Assembly (NCBI GenBank): GCA_020536535.1
Contig: JAHLWZ010000792.1
Coordinates: 138,068-202,067, forward strand
Direction: 5' to 3'
Source of the DNA: Pelomyxa schiedti
Lineage: Eukaryota > Evosea > Pelobiontida > Pelomyxidae
DNA: 64,000 nt
Part shown: positions 9,751-24,882 of the stretch, piece by piece
How the letters are laid out: the number at the start of each line of letters is the position of its first letter
Numbering within the stretch: the stretch's first letter is position 1
Notes under the pieces: generated by a model
The model's input: only the letters and a program-made list of their open reading frames with translations
What the model was told of the DNA's origin: nothing
The model's database searches: none
Made by a program: the position numbers and the translations under genes

Positions 9751-12700
9751 TTAGAGTTGAAGGTTGAGCAGTGTTAGGGCAAGTAGGAAGAGGGAGGAAA
9801 GGAGGAGAGAGGTGGGTTTTGTTGGTTTGGTGCCGGAGATACTCTCTGAGGAAGAGCATTTCCAGCTGAATTCGATGGTCTGTACTTCACATGGGAGGGC
9901 CACGTCGCAGGTGAAGTGGTCTTGAGGAGTGCTGGCGCAGTTTACTCGGCGGGATCCAACAGTAGCGGAGAAGCCACTCACGGGGCACTCAGGGTCATCT
10001 TCCGGGGTAAAGTCGAAGGATACAAGGCAGTTGGAATCACAGTGCGTGTGGAACGCTAGTACCGAGAGGCTAGTGGTCGTGGAATCGAGCAACGATATAT
10101 CCAGTGAACAACTAGATGAGCTGTATGACATTGGCATCTGACCGGGGAACTGCAGCTCCCCCTCGGAAGTGTGTAGCAGGCCCCAACTTACGAAATCGGA
10201 ACCATCTTTTTGGGGATAGGTTTAGAGGTTGTGAATACAGGCAAGAGACAACGTACTTTGTACAAGAATGAGTGTGTCACCATAGAAAGAGGCAAACATG
10301 TAGGAAACAGACACGTTATTGTCAGAAGAGTAAACAACGTTATATTGGCCACCAGTGTCATCACTGATAATCACACCAGTGTATCCCTCACCTTCCATCT
10401 GTGAAACGACAGGAAAGCTGTTTTTCAAATGTGAGGAAGAGGAAAAGAACACTCTTGCACACTCAGTAATTCCTGCTCTTACGATGTGCAGTGACGTGAA
10501 TTCCAGGAAGTCCATCATAAAAGTGGCAGATGACTTCAAATTGTATCCGACTTGGATTGCCTCCAAATCTTTGTTATATTTCCCTGAAGTGTGTTAGATT
10601 AACTGGGCCTGCACATTGCTACCATTAATAAGTTCTGGCACAAAATATGTGGGATCTACAGAATTTGCGTATGACGATGGTGACCTGCCGTGAATCAGTG
10701 CTTTCATGGGAGTGGATAATAATGCATACTTTGACGAATGAAGAAGCCAAGTGCCCAAATAGTACTTACTGGCATTGGTCCAGAATTGATAAGATGCCAC
10801 CTCAGTGAAAGTACCTGAGAAGAGTATGAAATGAGATACTGGGAACTGCTTTACATACTGTACGAGTGGATTCTCCAGTCAACGGTATGTGTTGCGGAAC
10901 TGTTGAATTTTACTCTATCATGTAAAAGGATGAAGTCCTCTGCAACTTGAATAAGTGTTCTGGTGAAATCAACCAAGCCAAGGGATTGTGGATAAGTGTG
11001 AGCAGCTTGCCCACTGGCACCGTTAGAAGGAACCAGGCTGAAATACAAACCTCACTGCAGAGTATTGTAAACCAGTGAAATTCTGGTTCCCAGAAATGTA
11101 CGGAGGTATAAATGACAAAATCTGAACAAGGCTTTAACAATAAGGGGAGCTCCAAGAAGTAAGCTTACTGTTGCCTCGTAGTACAAGTCTGTTTTTGCTG
11201 GTTGTGGAAGCCACATGGAGTTTTCTCCAATCTGGCCTGAAAAGGATTAATTGCGTTGCACCAACACTTGCGTTAACGAACCCTGTCCATCAAATATTAG
11301 TGTATTGTGAGTTTTGGTTTCTTTCTTGTAGCTGTAGCCATGATCTACAACTAAATGCTTGGCTCCAGAGTCGAGAATCCAACTATTTGCGTCAGGGTGT
11401 TCGTGGCCACCTTTTTCTCTGAGTGAAAAAGCTAATAGAACATAGTAAAATGTACCAATAGGTCGGACACTCTTAAATGAAAGCACTTGGGCATTTGGAA
11501 ACCAATTCGTCCTTGAAATGGTTATTCCTGTTTTGTTAAAGTGGTGATAACACGGCATGTTTGCATTAATTGGTCCAGCGGTATCATCAACACTCCCATC
11601 GTACCACAAAACATCCCAACTTCACAAATATGTTAAAGCGTAAAGAAAATGGAGTATCTACCAGAAGTAGTTATAATCGGGAGCCATCCCATGGAGAGCT
11701 ACCCACTGCGCAATTTGGTCTTGGTACTCACTTGCAATTTTAAGTAAGCTGGTTCTGCCCGCTATTTTCTTTGATTTACTAAATAAATGTGGCACATCTA
11801 CATACCACTGTAACCGTTGTATGGGCAATCACCAAAATCCACAAGCTAAAATATGTTCATTCATTTAGTCCATTAAATTTGAGTGGAAAAAATAACTTAC
11901 TTGCACTTGATCAGGCAATGTTAAGTAAAGCCTATAGAGGGCTGTGTGCTTCAAGTACTCTGATTCTGAAAACCAATTCCTCTCATTAGAAAATCGCCGC
12001 ATTTCTGCATATCGGACAACGTATTGGAGACCATAAGACCAGTATGCTGCTCCCTCATGAGTACCTCCATCGGCATTTCTAAAGGACGTTATTGTAAGGG
12101 GGGATGCAAGAAAAAAAATACAGCATATCAAAAGTGTAACCAAAGTACTGGTCAATGTAGTCCTGCCAGAATGATGTAGGATAGGCAACATCTTCATCAT
12201 TGAAAACTAAAGCTGAAGTTCCAATAGCACAGTTGTCGATCTGTCCATGATTGGCAGTATAGTAGCCAATACTGCTTTGGCCATCCTTTGGACCATAAAG
12301 GGGTACAACGTACTCAGTTTCTACTAATGCTCTAATCCGAATCTTGAATATATTTTAGAGTATCCACAAACTGATTCTTTGCCTAACCTCGTGGCGTTGC
12401 AATGGAGTGAGTTCTTGATAAAGCCAGTCATACCCAAGAGATATCCCCATCAGAAAGTGAGATATAGTCAAATCGGTTCCTCCCCAATAAAATCGCCAGC
12501 CTTTTATCATCTTGAGACAACGTGTTCATCAAGTAACTCATTACCTGAATACTCAGGGTAGGTAATGATCTGCCACATATATTCAAAAGCCTTGTCAAAG
12601 TATTGCCGATTTCCACTAACTAGATAAGCAAACGCATATGCAGTAATTGTCCATTCATATGTTCTAAAGGGATTTAAATGAAACTACAAGTCACTATTAC

Positions 12701-14970
12701 CTCAGGTCATCATCTACTGTTGGATTCTAGGTGCAAAATGTCAATGAGAGGGAAAAGTTTTGAAAAGGAGGAACAACCGTTTTTGGGTGTTTTCCAAGAG
12801 AGTTATTACATTGCTTTTCAAGACTATAATATGCCGTAGCTGCCCACCCACCACTAGCAATTTCAGCTTAAATTGTAAATGATCGGTTCAAATCGAGTGT
12901 ATCTTACCCTTCAAAGCGTTGATAACATCAAAGGAGAGATAGACTCTAGGATGGACTGGTTTGAACACATTGAAAGTCGTGGAACTGGAAGCACTCTCTA
13001 CTCCAACATTTGCTGTCACGGAAACAGACCACAGCCCAGGAGCATCAGTTTGTGCCAGAGTATAGCTGGGAAGTAAGTTAAAAATTCTGAGAGTAATAGA
13101 GTAGAGTATTACGCTTGAAGGTTGTAAAGACAATAATTGGGAGTAGGCAAACAATCGGTATCCAGTTCGACAGGAATTGAAGCTCCGGAAGGTGGTATCA
13201 ATGCAAGTTAAGTGATAAAGCAGGATGAATAAATTTTTTATATATGTTGAACAGGATACAAGTACTGCATGAAGATTTGAAATGGGGGAACTTGAGGCAG
13301 TTAATACTCCAACGGCAAGTGGGTCCCCTATGACAAAAGAATTCACTTCTAGTGAGGGCATGAATATTGTGAGCCCCTTGGACTGCGCTACACTTGACGG
13401 TGCCGACTCTACTCCGTGTCAGATTATCCTACTGGTAGTACAAACCAGAAAGAAAGTCAAAGGAATTTTTGGTGGTATCTCTATTTCCCGGCATCCACAG
13501 GTATCTATATTCAGAATAATCTTTACCAACTGGTCAATAGGAAAAGAGGAATGGGTGGAAGGATACTGGGAAGCCAGTCTTTGGTGCTATATCCATAGGA
13601 ATCAAAAATGGATGATGAAGTTTGTGCAATTCGTATGACCTGGAAAACTTGAGAATAGAAGGAGATGAAAGTAACTCAACTCCAATATGATTTTTGTCAA
13701 ACCACCCAAATCCATACTGATCCGAATTACGATAGGCAATCAAGTACTTCATCTCGGTATCCCACACTTGTTCACTTGACAAATTTTTTGTTTGGGTAAA
13801 AAAAAAGAGGATAAGAGACCCACATGGATCGATCGCCATAGGTGTCGCCATAGATTCGGTCAAATACAATTGCGGGAGTGAGAGAGCGTGAATGCCAAAT
13901 ATTGGAAGTGACAGTGAATCCATCTACAAGTTCAATCCAAAAACTGCAATCAATGTATTTATTTTGAGAGAACCTGTGGGAACGTCAGTGTGGATAGCCA
14001 TTGAGAATAGACAACACTCTATACTGTTCCACAAGTTTTCCTGGGTACCCACCCCCAGGGCCAAATCTGAGTGTGACCTGGGAAAAAACGGGTCCGTTCA
14101 CCACTTCAACCGCGGGATAAGAGCCAATAGACTCTGTCTTGGTCACAAATGTCCCATTCTTGTGCCCAAGCCCAATCTTTGGAAGATAAGGGAACTTCCA
14201 ACTCGAAAAATGGCTATATACAGAAAAATACATTCCGGAGACGATATTTCCAGCTGTAGAGTTGATGCCATTTCGGCCATTGAAGCAACGATAAAGTGAA
14301 ATATCTTGAATGCAAGTGAATACGTTTTGTTTTAGAAGGGTGCGTAGCCAGTACATTCATTCTCAATCAAGAATCCTCCAGTGGAGCAAATTGCTGGGTT
14401 CAAAGTTGCCAAAGTGCCACCAGAACGAGGCACCGTGAAAGACTTCTCACGTGATCTTTCCTTACCAGAAGCAGAGGCAGAGAAAGTAGCATCATCATAG
14501 TACACAAAAAACAACCTCGGAGTGGATGACCACGACACTCCAGGCATAATCCATGCAATTTCATACACCAGTCCAGCATTTGTCACATTGGAAATCTTGC
14601 GGTACTGCGAAGTTATGGGAGCAGTGCCTATGACGGCGCCAGTAGTCTGGTCTTGTTCCACGATTAAAATGGAGGAACCCACAGGCGCCGTTTTCGAGCC
14701 GACGGACCCGAAATCAATCAAAACAGTGGCCACAGCGTCGGACTGCGAGATCTCAGTGGTGCCGTTCGCGTTGCACGTGGCGACGGCGATACGCCAAGAT
14801 CCGCCCCCCGAGAACCACGGCAGAGCCAAAGTGTCGGGATCTACGGCCGGCGAGTAGTACTCGATGCTGTAGTTCGTCCTCGGGAAATCCGACGGCAAGT
14901 AGTTGCCGGTGCACATCCAAGATCCGCATGTTACCATCACCAACGCCGCCACCAACGCCCTGCCCGTCAT
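9751..14970 (-). CDS. Large secreted heparinase II/III-like lyase, likely GPI-anchored
   Basis: Read right to left. The start at 14970 gives MTGRALVAALVMVTCGSWMC, a signal peptide. A beta-rich region with KNGTFVTKTESIGSYPAVEV follows (about 14000-14300), then a sandwich domain and KPVHPRVYLSFDVINALKG (about 12900-12980), the HPR opening of DUF4962-type lyases. NADGGTHEGAAYWSYGLQYV (about 12020-12080) matches the toroid motif of heparinase II. GGHEHPDANSWILDSGAKHL with GYSYKKETKTHNTLIFDGQG (about 11290-11430) matches the heparinase II/III beta-domain with its conserved His residues. The end, LLLSSLFLLALTLLNLQL, is a GPI-type tail. Compared with the 5661 gene it has extra N-terminal domains and intact catalytic His positions. 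About a dozen short introns are implied. I cannot exclude two genes, with a boundary near 13400-13950. Confidence 0.7.
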
Positions 14971-15249
14971 CGCCAACCGGCACTTCGTATAAATCAGGAA
15001 ACTGTTGATTTCTGAACCAAGTGGAAAGATGCTTCCCATCTCGTGCAGTGGCATTCTCTGAGTTGTACTCCCCAGAGAGTTTCCAGTGGCGCAGTGATTG
15101 GAAAAGAAAGGACCAGGCAGGTCTCATCTCGGTAGCATTCGAGATTCTTAAGAATATTTTCAAGGTTTGTTCACAGTCACTTGTTTTCTGGTAACTGTGC
15201 CACAGTGAAAGTCTTGAACACACATTTTTTTCTGGGACCGACGTTTGGT

Positions 15250-17163
15250 ATGGAGCGGGTGCCGTTGGACGTTGTTGGGAGGCTGTGCGTGGAACTGGCC
15301 GCAGCCGACGACGGCGTGAGCAGCTGGCGCATGCTCGTGGCGTGGCCCTGCCTGTGGCGGGCCACGCGAGGGGCGCCGGGGAGCAGCGGGGGGGGGGCGC
15401 CTGCGGCCTCCGCAGTCCCGCCCCCTGGCCTACAGGCTCCAGGAGGAGGAGGAGGAGGAGGGGGGGCTGGGCCAGGGACCGCGAGGCCAGGCGCAGCCGA
15501 AGCGGACGCGGCGGTGTGGCTGCCGTTGTTTCTGGCCACTGGGGGCGATCTCTCGTGGTTCCCTCGGGGTGCGATGTTTGTTTGTCTGTATGGAGGCGGC
15601 GGGGGGTGGGGGCGGTATTGCTACTTTGGATCCACGTTAACGAGGTGGGTTTTTATTTAAGGCACAGAGGAGAGCGGAGTCACGTGGAGGGAGAGGTTCC
15701 TTGAAAACATGAGGGGGCCACTGAGGAAAGCCAGGGAAGCCGCTAGGTCCATACTAGCGCGGCACCAGTGGTTTATGTCAACAAATTATGGGAACCCTGG
15801 CACCATTGGGGATAACGAAGTGGCTTCTTTGGCGCAACTAATGGATCTCCCACCAGTTCCGGAATTGGACCAACTGCACGCTCTGACAAAGGGCGCAATT
15901 TTTCTGCTAAAGAAAGAGCCGAACTTGATTACTCTGCAGTTCCCGGTGTGGTGATTCAGAAATCTATTTAACTAATTGGTCCACTTTGGTTGATAGTGAG
16001 GTTCTCTAACTTCGAAAAGATTGTGATTGTGGGGGATATCCACGGGCAGCTGGAAGACTTGCACCACGTTTTTAAGCTCTTGGGCTCTCCTCAGCAGCGT
16101 TCTTTCCTTTTCTTGGGTGACTATGTTGATAAAGGGTACTCTCTCGATTTCAAATAATTGTGTTGTACTCAATCTCCCATAAACAGGTATCATTCCCTTC
16201 AGTGTATTAGTCTTATATTTGCATTGAAAATCCTTTTCCCTTCTTCAGTTACTTTGCTCAGGTAGTTGGTATGGAACAGTACTCAAGTAACAAAATGAAA
16301 TCACAGAGGAAACCACGAAACCCGGCAAATGACACAGGTCCATGGTTTATGTGATGAGTGTAAAACCGCTTACGAAGATATGACGTCCTGGGAATCGTCC
16401 TGGGAATGGCTGTGTGATGCATTTGAATGTCTTCCTTTAGTATGTACACCAGATCAAGCTTGCGATTCAACTTGAAGAGCTAGGCCGCCACTGTAGGTAA
16501 CAAAGTATTTGCTGTCCACGGAGGCCCAAGCCCAGGTTAGCACTCCCATCACTTGAACGTCAATAAACTCCAGCCAGAGTTGACTGAGATAAGTGATATC
16601 CTAAAACTTGATAGATTCGTTGACATAACCACTGACGAAGGCATTGTAACTGTCCCTGTTTGTTTTCAAATTACCTGAAAATTACTTCAGATTACAGACT
16701 TGCTCTGGTCGGACCCTGACAGTGAAGCTGAAGACTGGAGCCTATCCCCTCGAGGAGCTGGGCGTATGTGCATGTCTAATTTCTCAGTTTTGCAGTTATT
16801 CTAATACGTTTTTTTTTTTTTGCAGACCTTTTCGGGCACTGTGCAAGTGAATCGTTTCTTAATAGAAACAATCTGCAGTTCATTATAAGAAGCCACCAGC
16901 TTGTCATGGAAGGAATACACTGGGAATTTGACAACCGTGTGTGCACAATATACAGCTGCAGCAATTACGCGTATCGCTGTGGCAACTCAGGTGCTGCTGT
17001 TGTGATTGAGGAATGCACAGGGCGCCACAGTGGAACGACTACTGTGGGTACAATGCGGAATGAGAAGATTCTAGCCGGCGGCACCATCCTTGTGAGGGAA
17101 ATCGCGTGGCCGACCCTGCCACTGTATCCATATCCAAGCCAGATGCACAAATACTTCATTTAG
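15250..17163 (+). CDS. PP2A/PP6-like Ser/Thr phosphatase with F-box-like N-terminus
   Basis: The C-terminal two-thirds is a PPP-family catalytic domain. It shows VIVGDIHGQ (about 16021), [15 protein letters not shown] (about 16306, across an intron), [38 protein letters not shown] and a C-terminus ending KYFI. The last resembles the YFL tail of PP2A-type enzymes. All metal-ligand motifs are present. Two departures stand out: GDYVDRG reads GDYVDKG, and the PP2A motif NYCYRCGN reads NYAYRCGN, losing the cysteine that covalently binds microcystin in PP1 and PP2A. The N-terminus (from 15250, very GC-rich exon 1) reads [19 protein letters not shown], then [16 protein letters not shown] and, after an intron, [10 protein letters not shown]. 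That pattern resembles an F-box followed by its usual Trp-rich extension. If right, the enzyme could be recruited to an SCF-type ligase. Confidence 0.83.
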
Positions 17164-17352
17164 TTCCTATCAATCAAAAGTTATTTTTCACAACTTGCTT
17201 CTATGTTTGTTTTTGTTTTTCTCACACACACATCCACTTGCCGTGTCAGGGAGTCTGGTCCAACCAATGTCAAGTGAGTACACAAAACGACTCAACAACA
17301 TTGGAATAAGGCCGATTCCTGGAAAAGAACAAACAGTTGAAACGTTGCGGAG

Positions 17353-20321
<2,969 letters not shown>

Positions 20322-20531
20322 ACCTGACAAAAAACAACAAACGAATCTGCCACACGCCAGTCCATCTAGTCCTGTATTCTCCAGATATCAACAAGCACCA
20401 AACAAAGCTACACAAATTTGCTTTTCGGCGTACTTCGATCACAACTCCATTTTTTTTCCTTTTTCACTTTGGGGAGGAGCGGAGTGGAAGCGAAAGGGGC
20501 GAAACAAAATAAAACAACAACGATTGCAACG

Positions 20532-21354
20532 ATGGCAGCTACGGCGACGGGGTTTTCTGTTGTCGATCGGTGCATGGCGTTGGTGACGCTGAGGGACATC
20601 TTGGGCCCGCATTTCACGACCCATAAGACTGTTTTGCTGCAGCAGGCCTTTAATGCCTCCGTGCCTCCTCTTTCTGCGGCTGCCATGTTGAGGCAGGTTG
20701 TTTGTTGTATTTTTTTTTTTTTTTTTTTTTTTTATTGGTTTTTCTTTTGGTAAAAAAAAAAAAAAGCTGTTTGTTGTGTGTTGTGTTTTTAGAAGTGATG
20801 GTGGTTGGAATTTTGGATAGAACTTACGGGGATTGCAGTTGTATGATATTAGGTTCTTGGATAATAATGACCTTTCCAACTGGACAACCTACTTGTTTGT
20901 GAAGGGTTGTGCACCGGCCCCTCCTGGCGGAATAGACCCATCTCTGTTGGATAGATGCAGGTCTTTGGTGTATCTTCAGCCTGTTCTGGGTGCCTCCTTT
21001 ACATCCCATAAGACAGCTCTACTCCAGGCCGCTTTTGCAGTTCAAATGGCGCCAACTCTTGCTGCCTCAGTTGTGAAGCAGGTCAGTGTTCAGTATAAAA
21101 AATAAAAAACCTTGAAATATTCAAATACTAGTAAGTAATATTCAACAACTTAACCTATTTGAATACCGACTAGTATTTCAATTACCTAACTTTCCTCAAA
21201 GCTCTTTGACCTCAAGCTTTTGGACCAAAATGAACTTAACCAATGGACTGCTGCTGTACTTGTAGGGTCGCCTTTGCCTATTCACTCCCCACAACGCTTT
21301 GTATGTTTTCCTTTTCACATAACATTCCTCATTCTAAAATTTACCCACTAGTGA
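20532..21354 (+). CDS. Two-repeat protein of unknown family
   Basis: Three exons are inferred: 20532-20696, 20839-21081 and 21202-21300, with a stop at 21352-21354 just after a fourth splice. I do not recognise the family. It consists of two repeats of about 75 residues. Repeat 1 has DRCMALVTLRDILGPHFTTH, then LYDIRFLDNNDLSNWTTYL. Repeat 2 has DRCRSLVYLQPVLGASFTSH, then LFDLKLLDQNELNQWTAAVL. The intron falls at the same place and phase in both repeats, between (L/V)(R/K)Q and L(Y/F)D, so the gene grew by duplicating a unit together with its intron. There is no signal peptide or membrane segment. Intron 1 contains a run of 25 T (20710-20734) followed by 14 A (20752-20765). If the last intron is not removed, the frame runs a few codons further to a stop. 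Confidence 0.55.
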
Positions 21355-21511
21355 ACGTGTCTTTTTCTTGTGTCGAGAATAGTAAGTGTTAAAACACACC
21401 TTTTTCCACCTTTTTCTTTGGTTTTTTTCCCCTTTTGTATAGTGCTCCTTCCACCAGAAGGACACTTTTTTGGGGATTATTGTACAATTTTTTTAGAGTC
21501 CCAGTCCAGGA

Positions 21512-24395
21512 TCAAGAGGATACAAGTGGGTTCGTGAGAGGTATTTGCATTTCACTTTGTGAAATATTCCTTCTGGAGAACATAATTCCGGCTTTGAGTT
21601 TTTGAGCTCCGTCTTGTTGGTACTTTCTCTTAAGGTACCGCATGCTGAATACAGAGGCAGTTGCAATTCCGGCAATTAGAATGATCAGTACAATAGCAGC
21701 GGAAATGGTCACACCAACAACAATGGGTGTGTTGACTTTTTTGTGTGTTTATGTGAGTAGAAAGGAAGTGGAGGTAGGAAGGTACTTTCACAGGAGAGCG
21801 AACCACTTGGCTCTTGGAAGATGCCAACGCACTCACAATTCAAGCAGTTGCTCTGTGTTGAGTCACACTCCTCACCAAACTCTTTATCCAATTCGCCATT
21901 GTGACAAGCTATTGAAGAAAAGTTAGAATTGCATCACATAAAGGTTGTGAACAGACGGAAGACTTTGTCTTGGCGAAAGAAGGCACCGGAAATCTTGAAA
22001 ACATTTCCTTCAAATACTGACATTATTGCGGAGTCGTTCTTATCCAGCTGGTTAACTATCAGCATGGTATTAATTTAACTATACAGTCCATACGTCGACT
22101 GGGTAGTCGGGCATAAGAGCTATTATTTCCCCGGAGGCCACTGCTTCAAGGGCAGCCGACTTGGAGGGATAAACAGTCATATGGAAGTTTTCAATCCCAA
22201 GGGTCAACAGCTCCTCGGCGAAAAGCTGGGCTGTACCTTGAGGTCTCGCCCCAACCTAAGTAGGTTACTTAATTTCATTGCCAGTTTTGAATTCGAACCG
22301 GACCTCCCAAGTCGTGGTTGTGTTCCTCTTCAATAGGTCAACCAACCCAGGAAGCGATTTGATACTGTACGATGAAAGCATGACAATTTTAAGAGGTGCA
22401 CCATATGCAGCACAAGAAGAGAGATACTCTGTAGGTATTAGCCATTTTGAAAAGTAAAAAGCAAGTACCTAACTTCCGACGTTTATTTGCCTTTGTTATA
22501 CCTCCAAGACTGAAGTATAGATTTGTACCTTTTAATAGTCAATGAATTGTTTTTCTTTTTCGGGAATCACAATGAATGTCTCCAGCGTCAAGATGATCAA
22601 ATATGGCATCAGAATTGGGGTACACCACATAGCTTATATTTATGGGACTCCCATAACGAAGTGAAATCCTGAAAAACTTGAGTATTGTCGTTCGCAGTTC
22701 GCTCTCTTAGTTTACCACGATGCAACTTGTTGCTCAAGGGTTACTAGTATTCCCGTGGCCTCCCCTTGTGGTGTCACTTTCACAAACGGAAGTGCTTCTA
22801 CAGGGAAAACTCCAATTTTCAGTTGACGTTTGTCAAGTACATTAAAAAACGTTCCCACTATGGTTACATTAGTGTCGAGGTAGTAGTTTAAAAAAAAATC
22901 ACCAGGGGTTTTTGGGTACTCTGCCTTTGTCTCGTCCAAAGTGCAATCCTCAAAACATGTTAGAATTTCCCCTTTGGGAAGAACTTACTGTTACAAAGTA
23001 TGAAGGGACTTTGAAGTAGGAAAATAGTTCTTCATAGAATCCAGAGGAAATCATATTAGTAAAGGCCAAATCATAGGCAGCAAGTAGTTGCCCGTTTCCA
23101 GTCTCCCACCATTCCGTCATATCATTTCGGTTTATCTGAGTCGGTTTATAAAAATTAAAAAAATTAAAAAGAAATCAGGTACTTTATTCTCTTCGGGTAT
23201 CTCCTTCCGAAAAATGACAGACAGGGGTGATACAATTTGCGTAAAAAAGGTTGTTACATTTGCTCCCAAGGTGACAACATCCTTAGTGGTACATTGGAAA
23301 GAAATAGGCAAACTAGGAACTTACTGAAGTTATTCTAACAGCTAAAACTGCTGTATTAAACAAGAGTTCTTGCAAACACTCATTTGCACTTTCTTTGAGC
23401 TTTATGTCAACGCCAAAGAATAAATACTGCAGGGTTTCTATGTCTGATTCCACCCATGTGCATAGCTTTTTTCCGTTAGATTTCGTTTTTTAATTCCTTA
23501 GAAGTGTATCCCACTGTCCAGTGCCATTCACAACAAATGCAATTTGTTTAAGGGTACATACATAAACCTTCTCAGAAATGAAGATATGGCTTCGCACTGA
23601 AGCCCGAAGAGCTGATACATTGTGGATGTCAGATGAGTTCCTTGAAGCCATAAGCACATTCCAACCAATCACCGAACAAGACGGTCTCCACAGTGTCAAA
23701 TTTTGTGTGATACCTCCCACATTCACGTTTGTATCGGTTGCTATCAGGCGCAGATGAAAAACAATTGAACCGCGTGGCTCTTAGAAACCTTCTATTTGCC
23801 TTGTATACAGTGCTTGCAGAACATGAGTTGTAGAGTTGAAGTCAATATACTGTACAGTCAATTCTGTCTGATAATGCAGAGCAACCCTGGTAGAGTTTCA
23901 ATTTTTCTTTTTTGCTCTGTAATAAAGAGGGATACTGATTTGCCAGTGTCGAAAACGGCAAAACAACAGGTGGTACATGAGAACAATTGGGACAACGACC
24001 CACTCGGATAGTGTTGTTCACATAAAGAATATCATTCATAAGGTCCGTGGTAATGTTTGGGTAGTTGATCGTTTCTTGTAGTGCCAAGCAATCCTACATG
24101 GAAAACCGAAAACCGCATAAAAAAAAAGACGCAACAATGAAAGGAACAGGAAAAAATCGAATACTTTGATAGTTGTGTAGTCGTCAAGAGAGACATCAAA
24201 AACAGAAGACAACTTCAATTCCAACAGAGCCGCCTCGAACACCTTGAAAAAAAAAAGCTTTGAGTCCCAACAAACCCAAAAAAAAAAAGCTTCAATCAAA
24301 ACCTGCGCCATTTGCTCGTCACCAACTTCACAAGTCACAACACCAGCGAGGCCCAAAACCACAACAACAAGAAACATCCACGATGACAACCCCAT
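21512..24395 (-). CDS. Receptor-like membrane protein: beta-helix region, solute-binding-like region, Cys-rich module, one TM
   Basis: Read right to left. MGLSSWMFLVVVVLGLAGVV is a signal peptide. VNVGGITQNLTLWRPSCSVI and following N-glycosylation-rich strands (about 23490-23726) look like a right-handed beta-helix. RQLKIGVFPVEALPFVKVTP (about 22800) and VGARPQGTAQLFAEELLTLG with GEIIALMPDYPVDV (about 22090-22255) resemble the two lobes of a bacterial-type solute-binding or ionotropic-receptor ligand domain. A Cys-rich stretch, DKEFGEECDSTQSNCLNCEC (about 21840-21890), precedes the TM helix TISAAIVLIILIAGIATASV (about 21650-21710). A basic cytoplasmic tail of about 45 residues follows. At least eight short introns are implied. 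No channel-pore helices are seen, so it is a single-pass receptor or adhesin rather than a channel. Family assignment is inferred from pattern, not from a named orthologue. Confidence 0.6.
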
Positions 24396-24489
24396 GATGT
24401 CCCCACTTTTTAATTTTGTTGTTAATTTCCGCTTTTCGGGAACGGAACAACCACGATCTCGATGTTGGAAAAATCGGAAAAAACTTACC

Positions 24490-24695
24490 TTATGAACACG
24501 CCTGAGGTTTTCGTCGTTCGCGTTGTAATCTTGGTGCGTCCCAACGTTCACAAGGAGTGACTTCCACGGTAAATGGACAAAACTAGGCCTCGTTGTTGCT
24601 AAGGGAAATGCAAGTCGGCAATATGGGTCTGGTAAAATACTGTAATGTACTTTTGAGTACGTCACAGACAGTGCAAGGTTTTGTTGTTGTAACAT
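24490..24695 (-). CDS. Possible short 5' exon or small orphan gene
   Basis: An ATG at 24693-24695 opens 68 codons ending in HKG-type context at a perfect AAG|GTAAGT donor (24488-24489). It has no recognised domain (MLQQQNLALSVTYSKVHYSI at the start). It lies just upstream of the signal-peptide start of the receptor-like gene. It may be an alternative first exon of that gene, a separate tiny gene, or a decayed remnant. Confidence 0.3.
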
Positions 24696-24882
24696 CTTGA
24701 TGGAAGCATCAGTGTGAAATGGTGTGGAGGTGCTAGTTATGATGCCACACTAGTGGAAACTATTCCCTCCACCCAAGCCCCATGCGAATTCATTCAGTGC
24801 TCAACAAGTACAAAAAGTATTCACATTACTCCCAGTTAATATCAGCATCAGCCCTGTGAGGAAATAAATAAATTAAACTAAA

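Noticed and set aside
20710-20765. T25/A14 tract as a transcription terminator or element end
   Set aside because: It lies inside an intron whose borders are fixed by the repeat-unit frame, so it is more likely intronic homopolymer expansion.
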